DNA of 64,000 nt from Meconema thalassinum (taxonomy: Eukaryota > Arthropoda > Insecta > Orthoptera > Tettigoniidae), in assembly GCA_946902985.2 (NCBI GenBank), contig CAMPQE020000052.1, positions 620,001 through 684,000 of the forward strand, in the 5' to 3' direction. The notes beneath the pieces are model-generated. The model saw nothing but the letters and a program-made list of their open reading frames with translations, was not told where the DNA came from and ran no database searches. Made by a program: the position numbers and the translations under genes. Positions 1 to 9,705 of the stretch are shown piece by piece. How positions within the stretch are numbered: the stretch's first letter is position 1; every line of letters begins with the position of its first letter.

Positions 1-423
1 GGACGAAATGAAAACCAGCCGTTGCAAATGAGTACACAATTCATTACGGGGGCCACAAAACCAAAAGGGACAGCATTTATAAACAAGAAAAGGAAAATAC
101 AGGTGAACATTAACATACTAAAAACTTCAATGGAGGGAAAACGAGGGACGGATGAAATGAAGATTACGACATAAGAGGATGGTACAGTACTTCACCAGTA
201 AAACGTTTCAAAATGATAACATAATTCAATCACATTAAACATTTAGTATCAAAATCAATATGCGGAGAGATGCTCCAAAATAATGCCTTTATGTAGGAGA
301 TCACCCGATGACAAATATTTCAAGAAGTGTTTCCTGACCACAGTAAAATACCGATAAATTCATAGTCCATTCGTCCCACCTCTGGTTATTACTAAATATC
401 GTAGTTAGAACGAAAACCTTTTA
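1..423. other. A+T-rich flank without recognisable gene
   Basis: Six-frame reading gives no long open frame and no protein motif I recognise. The stretch is A+T-rich and non-repetitive within the window. It ends where the (CAA)n tail of the minus-strand LINE begins. If the LINE had inserted cleanly into the Mutator-like transposase seen at 4741-5201, the rest of that gene should lie here. I cannot see it, so the target relationship on this side is unresolved. Confidence 0.6.
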
Positions 424-440
424 TGTTGTTGTTGTTGTTT
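424..440 (-). repeat. (CAA)n 3' tail of the LINE
   Basis: About five TTG/TGT triplets on the plus strand, which is (CAA)n on the element's own strand. They lie directly after the C-terminal stop at 447-449. Position and orientation fit the simple-repeat tail used by RTE-like elements in place of poly(A). Confidence 0.75.
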
Positions 441-446
441 GAGTCT

Positions 447-1495
447 TCAGTCTTTTGACTGGTTTGATGCAGCTCTGCATACCATCGTTTCATCTCTACA
501 TAGCTACCACATCATACATCAAGGGCAATCTGTTTAACATATACTAACCTTGGTCTACCCCTACAGTTTTTGTCCTCGACCCTTCCTTCCATAACTAAGC
601 TTGCCATTCCTGGGTGTCTTAGTATGGGTCCTACTAACCTATCTCTTCTCTTCATTAGCAGTCGCCAGAAACATCTCTCCCCTCCCACTCGTCTTAATAC
701 CTCTTCGTTTGTAACCCTATCGACCCATCTGATCTTCATCATTCTCCTGTAACACCACATTTCAAATGCTTCAATTCTCCTCTTTTCTGCTGCACCAATA
801 GTCCAAGTTTCACTTCCATAGAGCGCCACGCTCCAGACAAAGGCTTTCAAAAATGACTTCCTAATACCTAAATCTATATTCGATGTCGACAGATTCCTTT
901 TTTGTAGAAATGCTTTCCTTGCCTGTGCCAACCTACTTTTTATATCCTCTTAGCTTCGTCCATCACTGGTTATTTTGCTTCCTAAGTAACAGAAGTCTCC
1001 TACTTCCTTCAGATTTTCACCTGCCAATTTGATGTCCATAGAGGTTTCTGATTTATTTCGGCTGCATTCTAGTATTTTTGTTTTACAATTATTAATTTTC
1101 ATCATGTATTCTTTCCGTAAGATGGAGTCCATACCATTCAAAAACTCATTCAAATCCTCAGGCTTGTCGGCCAAGATGAAGATGTCATCAGCAAATCTCA
1201 GAGTTGAAATTATTTCTCCTTGAATCTTTACTCCCACTTTAATTTTTTCTCTAATTTTCTTCATTGCTTGTTCAATGAAAAGATTGAAAAGTATGGGTGA
1301 TACGTTGCAGCCTTGCCTAACACCTTTCTGAATATCAGCTTATCTCTCATGTCCTTCAGCTCGAATGACTGTTGTCTGGTTTCTGTAGGGATTGGAGATC
1401 ACCCTCCTATCCCTGTACTTTATTCCAATAGATTTCAAAATGTCAAACAATTTAGTCCAATCAACGTTATCAAAAGTCTCTTCTAACCTTATATA
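447..1495 (-). pseudogene. Reverse transcriptase and C-terminal region of LINE ORF, broken
   Basis: One minus-strand frame runs from about 1495 to 512 and shows, in order, motif A (TFDNVDW, about 1457-1480), motif B (KGVRQGC, about 1307-1325) and motif C (RFADDI, about 1181-1198). Then come the thumb-like stretch FCYLGSKIT and the C-terminal segment with LYGSETWT and CYRRMMKIRW. Stops interrupt the frame at 1340-1342 (TAA), 950-952 (TAA, between DGRS and EDIKS) and 512-514 (TGA). After a frameshift the expected end of the protein (RAASNQSKD) is readable, closing with TGA at 447-449. The catalytic Asp pair of motif C is kept, but the finger domain before motif A is absent. This is the polymerase of a dead retrotransposon, not a host gene. 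The family assignment rests on motif order and remembered insect homologues. Confidence 0.88.
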
Positions 1496-2164
1496 ACTTT
1501 TGAAATTACTACACCATGAAACTAGCGCCCAAGATAATCCACCGTTATATCAAAGATATGTCACCACAGAAAACTGAGAGAAACCCCTAGTTACACATTA
1601 CAATTAACATAAAGATAGAACTGCACAAGCTCAAACATAAACAAGACGGGGCATACCAACCCCTTAAAATAAAATATTGACTGGTTCGTAGTAAATTACC
1701 ATTCTACCAAGAAAAGGAAACAAATATAGCATTTCAATAATTAAAGTAAATCTTCTTTACGGACGAATGTATGAGATCTAACACTGAAGTGAATGCGTAT
1801 CGAATTAAGTCTGCGGAATACTTGAAATCGCCACAGCATATCGCCACACGAAAGAGTGGTCAATATATCTCACATTTAATGACGCAAAGTAGTCACGTGC
1901 TGTTACTTGACTGGAAGCAATCGAAAGAACACCAAGATAGAAGAATAAACAAATATTGTTAGCAAGAAAAGCTCTTTTCCATACAGTATGTTTCCAGTTC
2001 AGATAAGATTTGTGAATTTGGAGTTTCGATTTTGATTGTTGAGTATAGTACACCGGAAGGGTACATCATTTGAAAACGAATTTAGAATTGGTGAAATTTG
2101 TATTTATTTCTAGGTAGATTTTTCCGTTTTATGTCTTATATTCGACGGGAAAGTTATTTTAAAA

Positions 2165-2400
2165 CCCATTTATAGATTATTCCGCAGGACACTTCATCAG
2201 TCCATGTCACGTCGAGTGACAGCTTGCATCCAGGCCAGGCGCGGACCAACACCTTATAGACGTCCACAATTTGTAACGCTCTAACTCTGCAATAAATCAT
2301 TTGATTGTTCTGCACTTTTCATCGTTTGTTGTTCCATGTCTGTTCCTCACATAAACTTATTTTTATCGCCATCGGACAATTCCTTCCTGGTGCGTCGTTT
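2165..2400 (-). repeat. Probable dispersed arthropod repeat, unclassified
   Basis: On the minus strand this stretch begins just after a (CAA)n run and reads gcaccaggaaggaattgtcc, then, about 130 bases on, gttggtccgcgcctggcc followed by gatgcaagct. From memory these phrases, in this order, resemble an interspersed repeat widely seen in insect genomes (GTTGGTCC.CC.CTGGCC...ATGCAAGC). I cannot name its class and cannot run the search. The boundaries are approximate and the copy looks diverged. Confidence 0.4.
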
Positions 2401-2402
2401 TT

Positions 2403-2419
2403 TTGTTGTTGTTGTTGTT
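2403..2419. repeat. (TTG)n microsatellite
   Basis: About five TTG triplets follow a T-run. It matches the tail type of the LINE at 424-440 in the same orientation, so it may be the tail of another element or an independent simple repeat. No RT-like coding sequence is visible next to it. Confidence 0.7.
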
Positions 2420-3033
2420 ATACAGTGTATTTCGAGCAAGATTTTTCATTAGTTTGATTTTATGCCATGCCTTTCCTTACGTGTTTGTCGAAGCTAGATT
2501 TTGATAGCGTTTGATGTAATTGGTGATAGAAGTGATACGTTCGTTTGATGGGAATTAGATTGATCTGATATTCAGTCATCAGATTTAGTTTGTTCTGGTA
2601 GACTCATCTCATAGTATTTGTACTAATACTAAGTGTATATGGTGGTTAATCGTCATAATTTGATATTTCAGATTAATTCACGATAAATGATATGATGTGT
2701 TAGTCATTCTCCCACATATAAATAAATAGCTTTTGTCACCGATCATTTCTCATGTATTGTAGTAGTGAGGAGAGGATCAGAAGGAATATTCATCATATTT
2801 CCCTCGCACATCAATTCATGTACAATTTGGTAGAACCAAATTTCACGTGTCATAATTACTGTTGTCACTATCTTCATTACTAAGCCAGCAGAAGGCAAAC
2901 TTCTACACGTCTTGTACTTTCCGCACCAAACTTTTCCTAATAGAAGAAAGCTTTCATGTTTCGTCAGTACGTTCTGAATACACAAATTTGTATTCCCTTA
3001 CTTGCAATGGTGAGAGGAAGATGGCCTTACTAC

Positions 3034-4473
3034 GATCATCAACTTCTTCCAATGTGGGTTCCTTGACTGATTCCGGGTCCGTCTCTACTCTGTTTCGTTC
3101 CTGTCTGATCTCCTCCCTCTCTCCAACTTCTACCTCACCTTCATATCCAATTTCCGCATTCAACAATTCACTAAAATACTCCACCCATCTATTTAACATA
3201 TCATCTTTACCTCCAAACAAGTTGCCCTCCTTATGTTTACAGAAAGCTGCTCTGGGTTGAACTCTCTGGTTTCCTGAGCCATCTTTCTCTCTTCTAACTC
3301 CTCAATCCACTGCTTCTCAAAATACCTCTTCTTCTTTCTTCATTCCTGGTCCGTTTCCTTTCCCTTCTCCCTATATTCCTCTACAGTAGTTCTTGTTTTT
3401 CTTTGCAACATTCTTCTTCTTGCCTCATTCCTTTCTTCAATCTTCTTTCAACACTCTTCATCAAACCAATCCTGCATCCTCAGTTTCTTCTTTCTGCCCA
3501 GCACAGTTTCCACCGTGATTTGTATTATATATTTGACCGTCTGCCACTGTTGTTCTATACTTTCTCCTTGCTTCTCTTCCACTTCATTAAGCTTATTTGC
3601 CAAAACCATTGTGTATTGATGAGCTATGCTTTCATTCTTTCTTAATTTAGCATCATCAAACCTATGTATAACAGCTCTCTTAATCTCTCTGTACTTGGCT
3701 ATCCTTTGCCTATATTTAACTCTTACAAGATAATGATCACACTCTCGGTCTGCTCCTCGACAATTAACCACTTCCAACACATCTGAGGTATGCCATCTAT
3801 CTATAAGCACATGATCAATTTGGTTTTCTGTATTCCCATCAGGGGAGCACCATGTCACTTTCCTTATATCATTCCTTTGCATCCATGTGTTTTGATAAGC
3901 TTTTGCCTATAGCAAAATCAATCAGTCTAATACCATTATCATTGGCCACTTCATGTAAACTCTCCTTTCCCGCTGTACTCCTGTAGGCAATTTCTCTCCC
4001 ACTTGTGCATTAAAGTCCCCCGTACCAACATTAACATCATATATTGTCACTCGTGCTAGTTCCTGTTCCAGCTGCTCATAGGAAAGATCATTTTCTACCT
4101 ACTCTGCACCTTCGGTTGGTGCGTATGTATATATGAAGGATATATTGAAGAAACGGGCTTTCACTATTAATACACACATCCTTTCGTTAACTGACTTAAA
4201 ATTAAGTATAACATTTTAATACTCATTATAAACATGAAAAGCTGTCCCTCCATATCCTCTGTTCCCACAACTATAGAACGGGGTGTATGTCCCCGTGGTA
4301 AGTATTCCACTTCCGTTCAATTTTACCTCTTGTATTGCTGCCAGCTTTATATTATATTTCTTCATTTCCATGTTCAAGTTCAATAATCCTCCAGGTCTAC
4401 TCTGTGTTCTTACAGTCCATGTCCCAAAATACCAATTCATGTACCGTTTCCGTTGCCAAGGTCGTTTATCCAT
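3034..4473 (-). pseudogene. LINE endonuclease (EEP family) and linker, broken
   Basis: The domain would nick target DNA to prime reverse transcription. Starting at the ATG at 4471-4473, the minus strand shows NWYFGTWTVRT, AAIQEVKLNGSG (with the conserved Glu), YSCGNRGYGG, then in shifted frames YAPTEGAE, GDFNAQVG (about 3997-4020), SPDGNTENQIDHVLIDRW (about 3795-3850) and CDHYLV (about 3725-3745). A linker rich in charged residues follows (VLGRKKKLRMQDWFDEEC, WVEYFSELLN). It is dead: several stops and frameshifts lie between about 3883 and 4215 and near 3448. The family's WNVRT reads WTVRT and its SDH triad reads CDH, so two catalytic positions are changed. The family call is secure from motif order; exact break positions are approximate. 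Confidence 0.88.
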
Positions 4474-4519
4474 TTCATCCGTCCGGTTTCCTTTGTACTT
4501 TGGTTCCGTAAGAAGTGTT

Positions 4520-4740
4520 TTTCCGGGGTAGGGTTGTTAGCCCCACGCCCAACCCCCAACCTGGAGGACCAGGTTACCACTCTTAGTCTGGCCCATCACC
4601 TTAGGCCTGTCCAGCTTAGGTGGCCCTACCAGGAGCCGAAGCTCCCGCTGGCATAGCCCCAAGTATCATTTGGGCTCACAAGCCTCCAAACACCCGGCAA
4701 AACCTGATTGCCTTCTGCTAGGTGACGGTACCGGTGGGAG
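4520..4740 (-). other. G+C-rich 5' leader of the LINE
   Basis: This stretch stands out from its A+T-rich neighbours by base composition. In minus-strand reading it lies between the endonuclease start and the element's 5' edge. Phrases such as ctggtcctccaggttggggg, containing a perfect CCTGGTCCTCCAGG-type dyad region, recall the leaders of similar arthropod LINEs (from memory). In non-LTR elements such a leader usually holds an internal promoter; no promoter element can be assigned here by eye. Confidence 0.55.
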
Positions 4741-5201
4741 GCATATTCATCATGCCACCAAAAGAATTAGCTTCTTCCTTTTCCACACCTAGGCACCTCA
4801 TCCCGTAGCAAAATCTAATGTTAGCATCACAAACCCATTTGTTTATGAGTGATGCTTTGAACTTACTCTCTGCTTTGCACTTCTCACAAACAACATGTAG
4901 CTTATTAACGATGTCAATTCCTTCTGCACCTTCATCGTACAATTGCATAGACCTTGAACTAGAATTGGCACATGTGCAGCTGTTATGTATTGTCTCACTA
5001 AGTAGTTCGATGTCTATTGATCTGAAACCACAATTAGAAGTTTCTTCGAAGCTAATGTCAGTTAAATACCCTCACTGATTCATTTCTAGATGTACTGCTG
5101 TTCAAAATTTGTGGGACAATTCCTTTCACTGTACCGGTACTTGCACGTTGAATCCTATTCCTTTTCACTCTTTTAAACACTCTACCACGTATTCTCCCCA
5201 T
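4741..5201 (-). pseudogene. Mutator-like transposase, N-terminal fragment, broken
   Basis: An ATG at 5199-5201 opens MGRIRGRVFKRVKRNR, a basic N-terminus, and runs 47 codons to TGA at 5058-5060. A one-base frameshift before that point (about 5060-5100) leads into a second frame that is open to 4740. That frame reads FRSIDIELLSETI, then VVCEKCK (a CxxC pair near 4875-4890), ANIRFCYGMRCLG and GGMMNMPP. This order (ID.ELL, CxxC, N.R..YA.R.LG, F...NMPPP) matches the N-terminal domain of insect Mutator-like transposases as I remember them. The protein stops at NMPP, where LINE leader sequence begins; the DDE catalytic core is missing. Family usual length is several hundred residues, so this is roughly the first quarter to third. 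It could instead be a domesticated relative, but the frameshift argues for a dead copy. Confidence 0.7.
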
Positions 5202-5456
5202 ATTTACGTTAAAAACAGTAGCCTATAGAACATAATCACACAACTGGAAAACGTTAAAGACATTAGCCTATATAACCTAATCACAAAACTGGAAACAATT
5301 ATCACACAGAATCGCTTAATACAGATAACACACATGTATTATCCTCCTGGTTTCCATGATTACTCAAAAACAAACAGCCGGAACAGTTGCCATTTGTCCA
5401 CAGCCTTCCGAGCAATAACATCAATCATGTCCTCGCAATAACGGTCAGAGTGGCAA
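5202..5456. other. A+T-rich spacer between transposase fragment and satellite
   Basis: This non-coding stretch lies upstream of the transposase ATG and ends at the first satellite monomer. It contains a two-copy imperfect 45-bp direct repeat (about 5217-5306). No terminal inverted repeat of the Mutator-like element could be recognised. The last bases before the array do not resemble the satellite, so the junction is sharp. Confidence 0.6.
5217..5306. repeat. Imperfect 45-bp direct repeat, two copies
   Basis: The phrases gcctatagaacataatcaca (5221) and gcctatataacctaatcaca (5266) recur 45 bases apart, each followed by an aactggaaa motif. Identity is imperfect. It is unrelated to the 59-bp satellite. 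Confidence 0.7.
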
Positions 5457-7140
5457 GATTCTAGTCCAGCTGTACTGGTGACCACAAAAGAGAGGCCGTG
5501 AGGCCATCACGTTTCGATTCTAGTCCAGCTGTACTGGTGACCGCAAAAGAGAGGGCGTGGCGCCATCACGTTTCGATTCTAGTCCAGCTGTACTGGTGAC
5601 CACAAAAGAGAGGCCGTGGGGCCATCACGTTTCGATTCTAATCCAGCTGTACTGGTGGCAGCAAAAGAGAGGCCGTGGGGCCATCACGTTTCGATTCTAG
5701 TCCAGCTGTACTGGTGACCACAAAAGAGAGGCCGTGGGGCCATCACGTTTCGATTCTAATCCAGCTGTACTGGTGGCAGCAAAAGAGAGGCCGTGGGGCC
5801 ATCAAGTTTCGATTCTAGTCCAGCTGTACTGGTGACCGCAAAAGAGAGGACGTGGCGCCATCACGTTTCGATTCTAGTCCAGCTGTACTGGTGACCACAA
5901 AAGAGAGGCCGTGAGGCCATCACGTTTCGATTCTAGTCCAGCTGTACTGGTGACCGCAAAAGAGAGGGCGTGGTGCCATCACGTTTCGATTCTAGTCCAG
6001 CTGTACTGGTGACCACAAAAGAGAGGCCGTGGGGCCATCACGTTTCGATTCTAATCCAGCTGTACTGGTGGCAGCAAAAGAGAGACCGTGGGGCCATCAC
6101 GTTTCGATTCTAGTCCAGCTGTACCGGTGACCGCAAAAGAGAGGACGTGGGGCCATCACGTTTCGATTCTAGTCCAGCTGTACTGGTGACCGCAAAAGAG
6201 AGGCCGTGGGGCCATCACGTTTCGATTCTAGTCCAGCTGTACTGGTGACCGCAAAAGAGAGGGCGTGGCGCCATCACGTTTCGATTCTAGTCCAGCTGTA
6301 ATGGTGACCGCAAAAGAGAGGCCGTGGGGCCATCACGTATCGATTCTAGTCCAGCAATACTGGTGGCCGCAAAAGAGAGGCCGTGGCGCCATCACGTTTC
6401 GATTCTAATCCAGCTGTACTGGTGGCAGCAAAAGACAGGCCGTGGGGCCATCACGTTTCGACTCTAGTCCAGCTGTACTGGTGACCACAAAAGAGAGGCC
6501 GTGGGGCCATCACGTTTCGATTCTAATCCAGCTGTACTGGTGGCAGCAAAAGACAGGACGTGGGGCCATCACGTTTCGACTCTAGTCCAGCTGTACTGGT
6601 GACCGAAAAAGAGAGGGCGTGGGGCCATCACGTTTCGATTCTAGTCCCGCTGTACTGGTGACCGCAAAAGAGAGGGCGTGGGGCCATCACGTTTCGATTC
6701 TAGTCCAGCTGTACTGGTGACCACAAAAGAGAGGCCGTGGGGCCATCACGTTTCGATTCTAGTCCAGCTGTACTGGTGACCACAAAAGAGAGGGCGTGGG
6801 GCCATCACGTTTCGAATATAGTCCAGCTGTACTGGTGACCACAAAAGAGAGGCCGTGGGGCCATCACGTTACGATTCTAGTCCAGCTGTACTGGTGGCCA
6901 CAAAAGAGAGGCCGTGGGGCCATCACGTTTCGATTCTAGTCCAGCTGTACTGGTGACCACAAAAGAGAGGTCGTGGGGCCATCACGTTTCGAATATAGTC
7001 CAGCTGTACTGGTGACCACAAAAGAGAGGGCGTGGGGCCATCACGTTTCGATTCTAGTTCAACTGTACTGGTGACCGCAAAAGAGAGGCCGTGGGGCCAT
7101 CACGTTTCGATTATAGTCCAGCTATACTGGCGACCGCAAA
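5457..7140 (+). repeat. Array edge zone with its own monomer subfamily
   Basis: The first ~28 monomers carry variants that I do not see deeper in the array: ggtggcagc (at 5654, 5772, 6067, 6421, 6539) and gtggcgcc (near 5557, 5852, 6265, 6383). ctaatccagctg accompanies the ggcagc type. Their spacings (118, 295, 354, 118 bp) are all multiples of 59. The phase is identical to the rest of the array. This fits an older array edge that escaped homogenisation. Confidence 0.8.
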
Positions 7141-9705
7141 AGAGAGGCCGTGGGGCCATCACGTTTCGATTCTAGTTCAGCTCTACTGGTGACCACAAAA
7201 GAGAGGGCATGGGGCCATCACGTTTCGATTCTAGTCCAGCTGTAATGGTGACCACAAAAGAGAGGCCGTGGGGCCATCACGTTTCGATTTTAGTCCAGCT
7301 GTACCGGTGACCACAAAAGAGAGGACGTGGGGCCATCACCTTTAGATTCTAGTCCAGCTGTACTGGTGACCGCAAAAGAGAGACCGTGGGGCCATCACGT
7401 TTCGATTCTAGTCCAGCTGTACTGGTGACCGCAAAAGAGAGGGCGTGGGGCCATCACGTTTCGATTCTAGTCCAGCTGTACTGGTGACCACAAAAGAGAG
7501 GGCGTGGGGCCATCACATTTCGATTGTAGTCCAGCTGTACTGGTGACCGCAAAAGAGAGGGCGTGGGGCCTTCACGATTCGATTCTAGTCCAGCTGTACT
7601 GGAGACCACAAAAGAGAGGGCGTGGGGCAATCACGTTTCGATTCTAGTCCAGCTGTACTGGTGGCCACAAAAGAGAGGCCGTAGGGCCATCACGTTTCGA
7701 TTCTAGTCCAGCTGTACTGGTGACCACAAAAGGGAGGCCGTGGGGCCATCACGTTTCGATTCTAGTCCAGCTGTACTGGTGACCACAAAAGAGAGGCCGT
7801 GGGGCCATCACGTTACGATTCTAGTCCGGCTGTACTGGTGACCACAGAAGAGAGGCCGTGGGGCCATCCCGTTTCGATTCTCGTCCAGCTGTACTGGTGA
7901 CCGCAAAAGAGAGGGCGTGGGGCCATCACGTTTCGATTCTAGTCCAGCTCTACTGGTGACCGCAAAAGAGAGGCCGTGGGGCCATCACGTTTCGATTGTA
8001 GTCCAGCTGTACTGGTGGCCGCAAAAGAGAGGCCGTGGGGCCATCACGTTTCGATTCTAGTCCAGCTGTACTGGTGGCCGCAAAAGAGAGGCCGTGGTGC
8101 CATCACGTTTCGATTCTAGTCCAGCTGTACTGGTGACCGCAAAAGAGAGGCCGTGGGGCCATCACGTTTCGTTTCTAGTCCAGCTGTACTGGTGACCACA
8201 AAAGAGAGGGCGTGGGGCCATCACGTTTCGATTCTAGTCCAGCTGTACTGGTGGCCGCAAAAGAGAGGCCGTGGGGCCATCACGTTTCGATTCTAGTCCA
8301 GCTGCACTGGTGACCGCAAAAGAGAGGCCGTGGGGCCATCCCGTTTCGTTTCTAGTCCAGCTGTACTGGTGACCACAAAAGAGAGGGCGTGGGGCCATCA
8401 CGTTTCGATTCTAGTCCAGCTGTACTGGTGACCACAAAAGAGAGGCCGTGGGGCCATCACGTTTCGATTCTAGTCCAGCTGTAATGGTGACCGCAAAAGA
8501 GAGGCCGTGGGGCCATCACGTTTCGATTCTAGTCCAGCTGTACTGGTGACCGCGAAAGAGAGGCCGTGGGGCCATCACGTTTCGATTCTTGTCCAGCTGC
8601 ACTGGTGACCGCAAAAGAGAGGCCGTGGGGCCATCACGTTTCCATTCTAGTCCAACAGTACTGGTGACTGCAAAAGAGAGGGCGTGGGGCCATTACGTTT
8701 CGATTCTAGTCCAGCTGTACTGGTGGCTGCAAAAGAGAGGGCGTGGGGCCATCACGTTTCGATTCTAGTCCCGCTGTACTGGTGACCGCAAAAGAGAGGG
8801 CGTGGGGCCATCACGTTTCGATTCTAGTCCCGCTGTACTGGTGGCCGCAAAAGAGAGGGCTTGGGGCCATCACGTTTCGATTCTAGTCCAGCTGTACTGG
8901 TGACCGAAAAAGAGGGGTCGTGGGGCCATCACGTTTCGATTCTAGTCCAGCTGTACTGGTGACCGCAAAAGAGAGGGCGTGGGTCCATCACGTTTCGATT
9001 CTATTCCAGCTGTACTGGTGACCGCAAAAGAGAGGGCGTGGGGCCATCACGTTTCGATTCTAGTCCAGCTGTACTGGTGACCGCAAAAGAGAGGGCGTGG
9101 GGCCATCACGTTTCGATTCTAGTCCAGCTGTACTGGTGGCTGCAAAAGAGAGGGCTTGGTGCCTTAACGTTTCGATTCTAGTCCAGCTGTACTGGTGACC
9201 GCAAAAGAGAGGGCTTGGGGCCATCACGTTTCGATTCTAGTCCAGCTGTACTGGTGACCGCAAAAGAGAGGCCGTGGGGCCATCACGTTTCGATTCTAGT
9301 CCAGCTGTACTGGTGACCAAAAAAGGGAGGCCGTGGGGCCATCACGTTTCGATTCTAGTCCAGCTGTACTGGTGACCGCAAAAGAGAGGCCGTGGGGCCA
9401 TCACGTTAAGATTCTAGTCCAGCTGTACTGGTGACCACAAAAGAGAGGCCGTGGGGCCATCACGTTTCGATTCTAGTCCAGCTGTACTGGTGACCGCAAA
9501 AGAGAGGGCGTGGGGCCATCACGTTTCGATTCTAGTCCAGCTGTACTGGTGGCTGCAAAAGAGAGGGCGTGGGGCCATCACGTTTCGATTCTAGTCCCGC
9601 TGTACTGGTGACCGCAAAAGAGAGGGCGTGGGGCCATCACGTTTCGATTCTAGTCCGGCTGTACTGGTGGCCGCAAAAGAGAGGGCTTGGGGCCATCACG
9701 TTTCG
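7140..9705 (+). repeat. Satellite segment B, copy 1
   Basis: Defined by an ordered set of marker monomers: ccttcacgattcg then actggagacc (7601), tccaacag (8651) and gccttaacg (9161). The same order and spacing (950-1050 bp, then 510 bp) recur at 31143/32193/32703 and, shortened by two monomers, at 35804/36736/37246. Boundaries are hand-traced to about one monomer. Confidence 0.75.

Larger units (their letters stand above)
424..1495 (-). mobile_element. RTE-like non-LTR retrotransposon, 3' half
   Basis: Read on the minus strand this is the 3' half of a LINE: reverse-transcriptase motifs A, B and C, the C-terminal region, the stop codon, a spacer of a few bases and a (CAA)n tail. A very short 3' untranslated region followed by a simple-repeat tail is typical of RTE-clade elements, and the C-terminal protein resembles the 'endonuclease-reverse transcriptase' proteins abundant in insect genomes. 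The upstream (right) edge is near 1480-1500, where homology stops just before motif A. The matching 5' half lies at 3034-4740 on the same strand, so the two may be one element split by 1.5 kb of other DNA. The clade name is an inference from structure and remembered protein similarity. Confidence 0.85.
1496..3033. other. Non-LINE DNA between the two LINE halves
   Basis: The 3' half of the LINE stops just upstream of RT motif A, and the 5' half stops shortly after the segment PTLEEVDD (near 3034). The intervening 1.5 kb contains no RT finger sequence. Short open frames here (for example 1771-1962 plus, 1805-2053 minus, 2743-2985 minus) have no motif I recognise and are probably chance. I looked for terminal inverted repeats and a target-site duplication at the edges and found none by eye. 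It could be an insertion of another element accompanied by a deletion of LINE sequence, or the two LINE halves could be independent fragments. A probable dispersed repeat lies inside at about 2165-2400. Confidence 0.6.
3034..4740 (-). mobile_element. RTE-like non-LTR retrotransposon, 5' half
   Basis: Minus-strand reading gives a G+C-rich leader (about 4520-4740), the apurinic/apyrimidinic-type endonuclease domain, a charged linker, and the start of the region that precedes the reverse transcriptase (WVEYFSELLN ... PTLEEV). Orientation and order fit the 3' half at 424-1495. The left edge near 3034 is where similarity to the expected continuation is lost. The right edge, between about 4720 and 4745, is where the sequence becomes the coding run of a Mutator-like transposase. 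No target-site duplication could be matched between 424 and 4740. Confidence 0.82.

Noticed and set aside
1771..2053. Small overlapping frames between the LINE halves as host genes
   Set aside because: Short, overlapping on opposite strands, no recognisable domain; chance frames are the simpler reading.
570..3645. Plus-strand open frames over the LINE (570-752, 1029-1223, 2862-3260, 3403-3645, 4283-4656)
   Set aside because: They overlap the recognisable minus-strand endonuclease/RT coding sequence and have no motifs of their own.
424..4740. Active LINE
   Set aside because: Stops at 1340, 950 and 512, several frameshifts, altered endonuclease residues (WTVRT, CDH) and a missing RT finger domain.
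4818..5078. Plus-strand 86-codon frame
   Set aside because: Antisense shadow of the Mutator-like transposase fragment.
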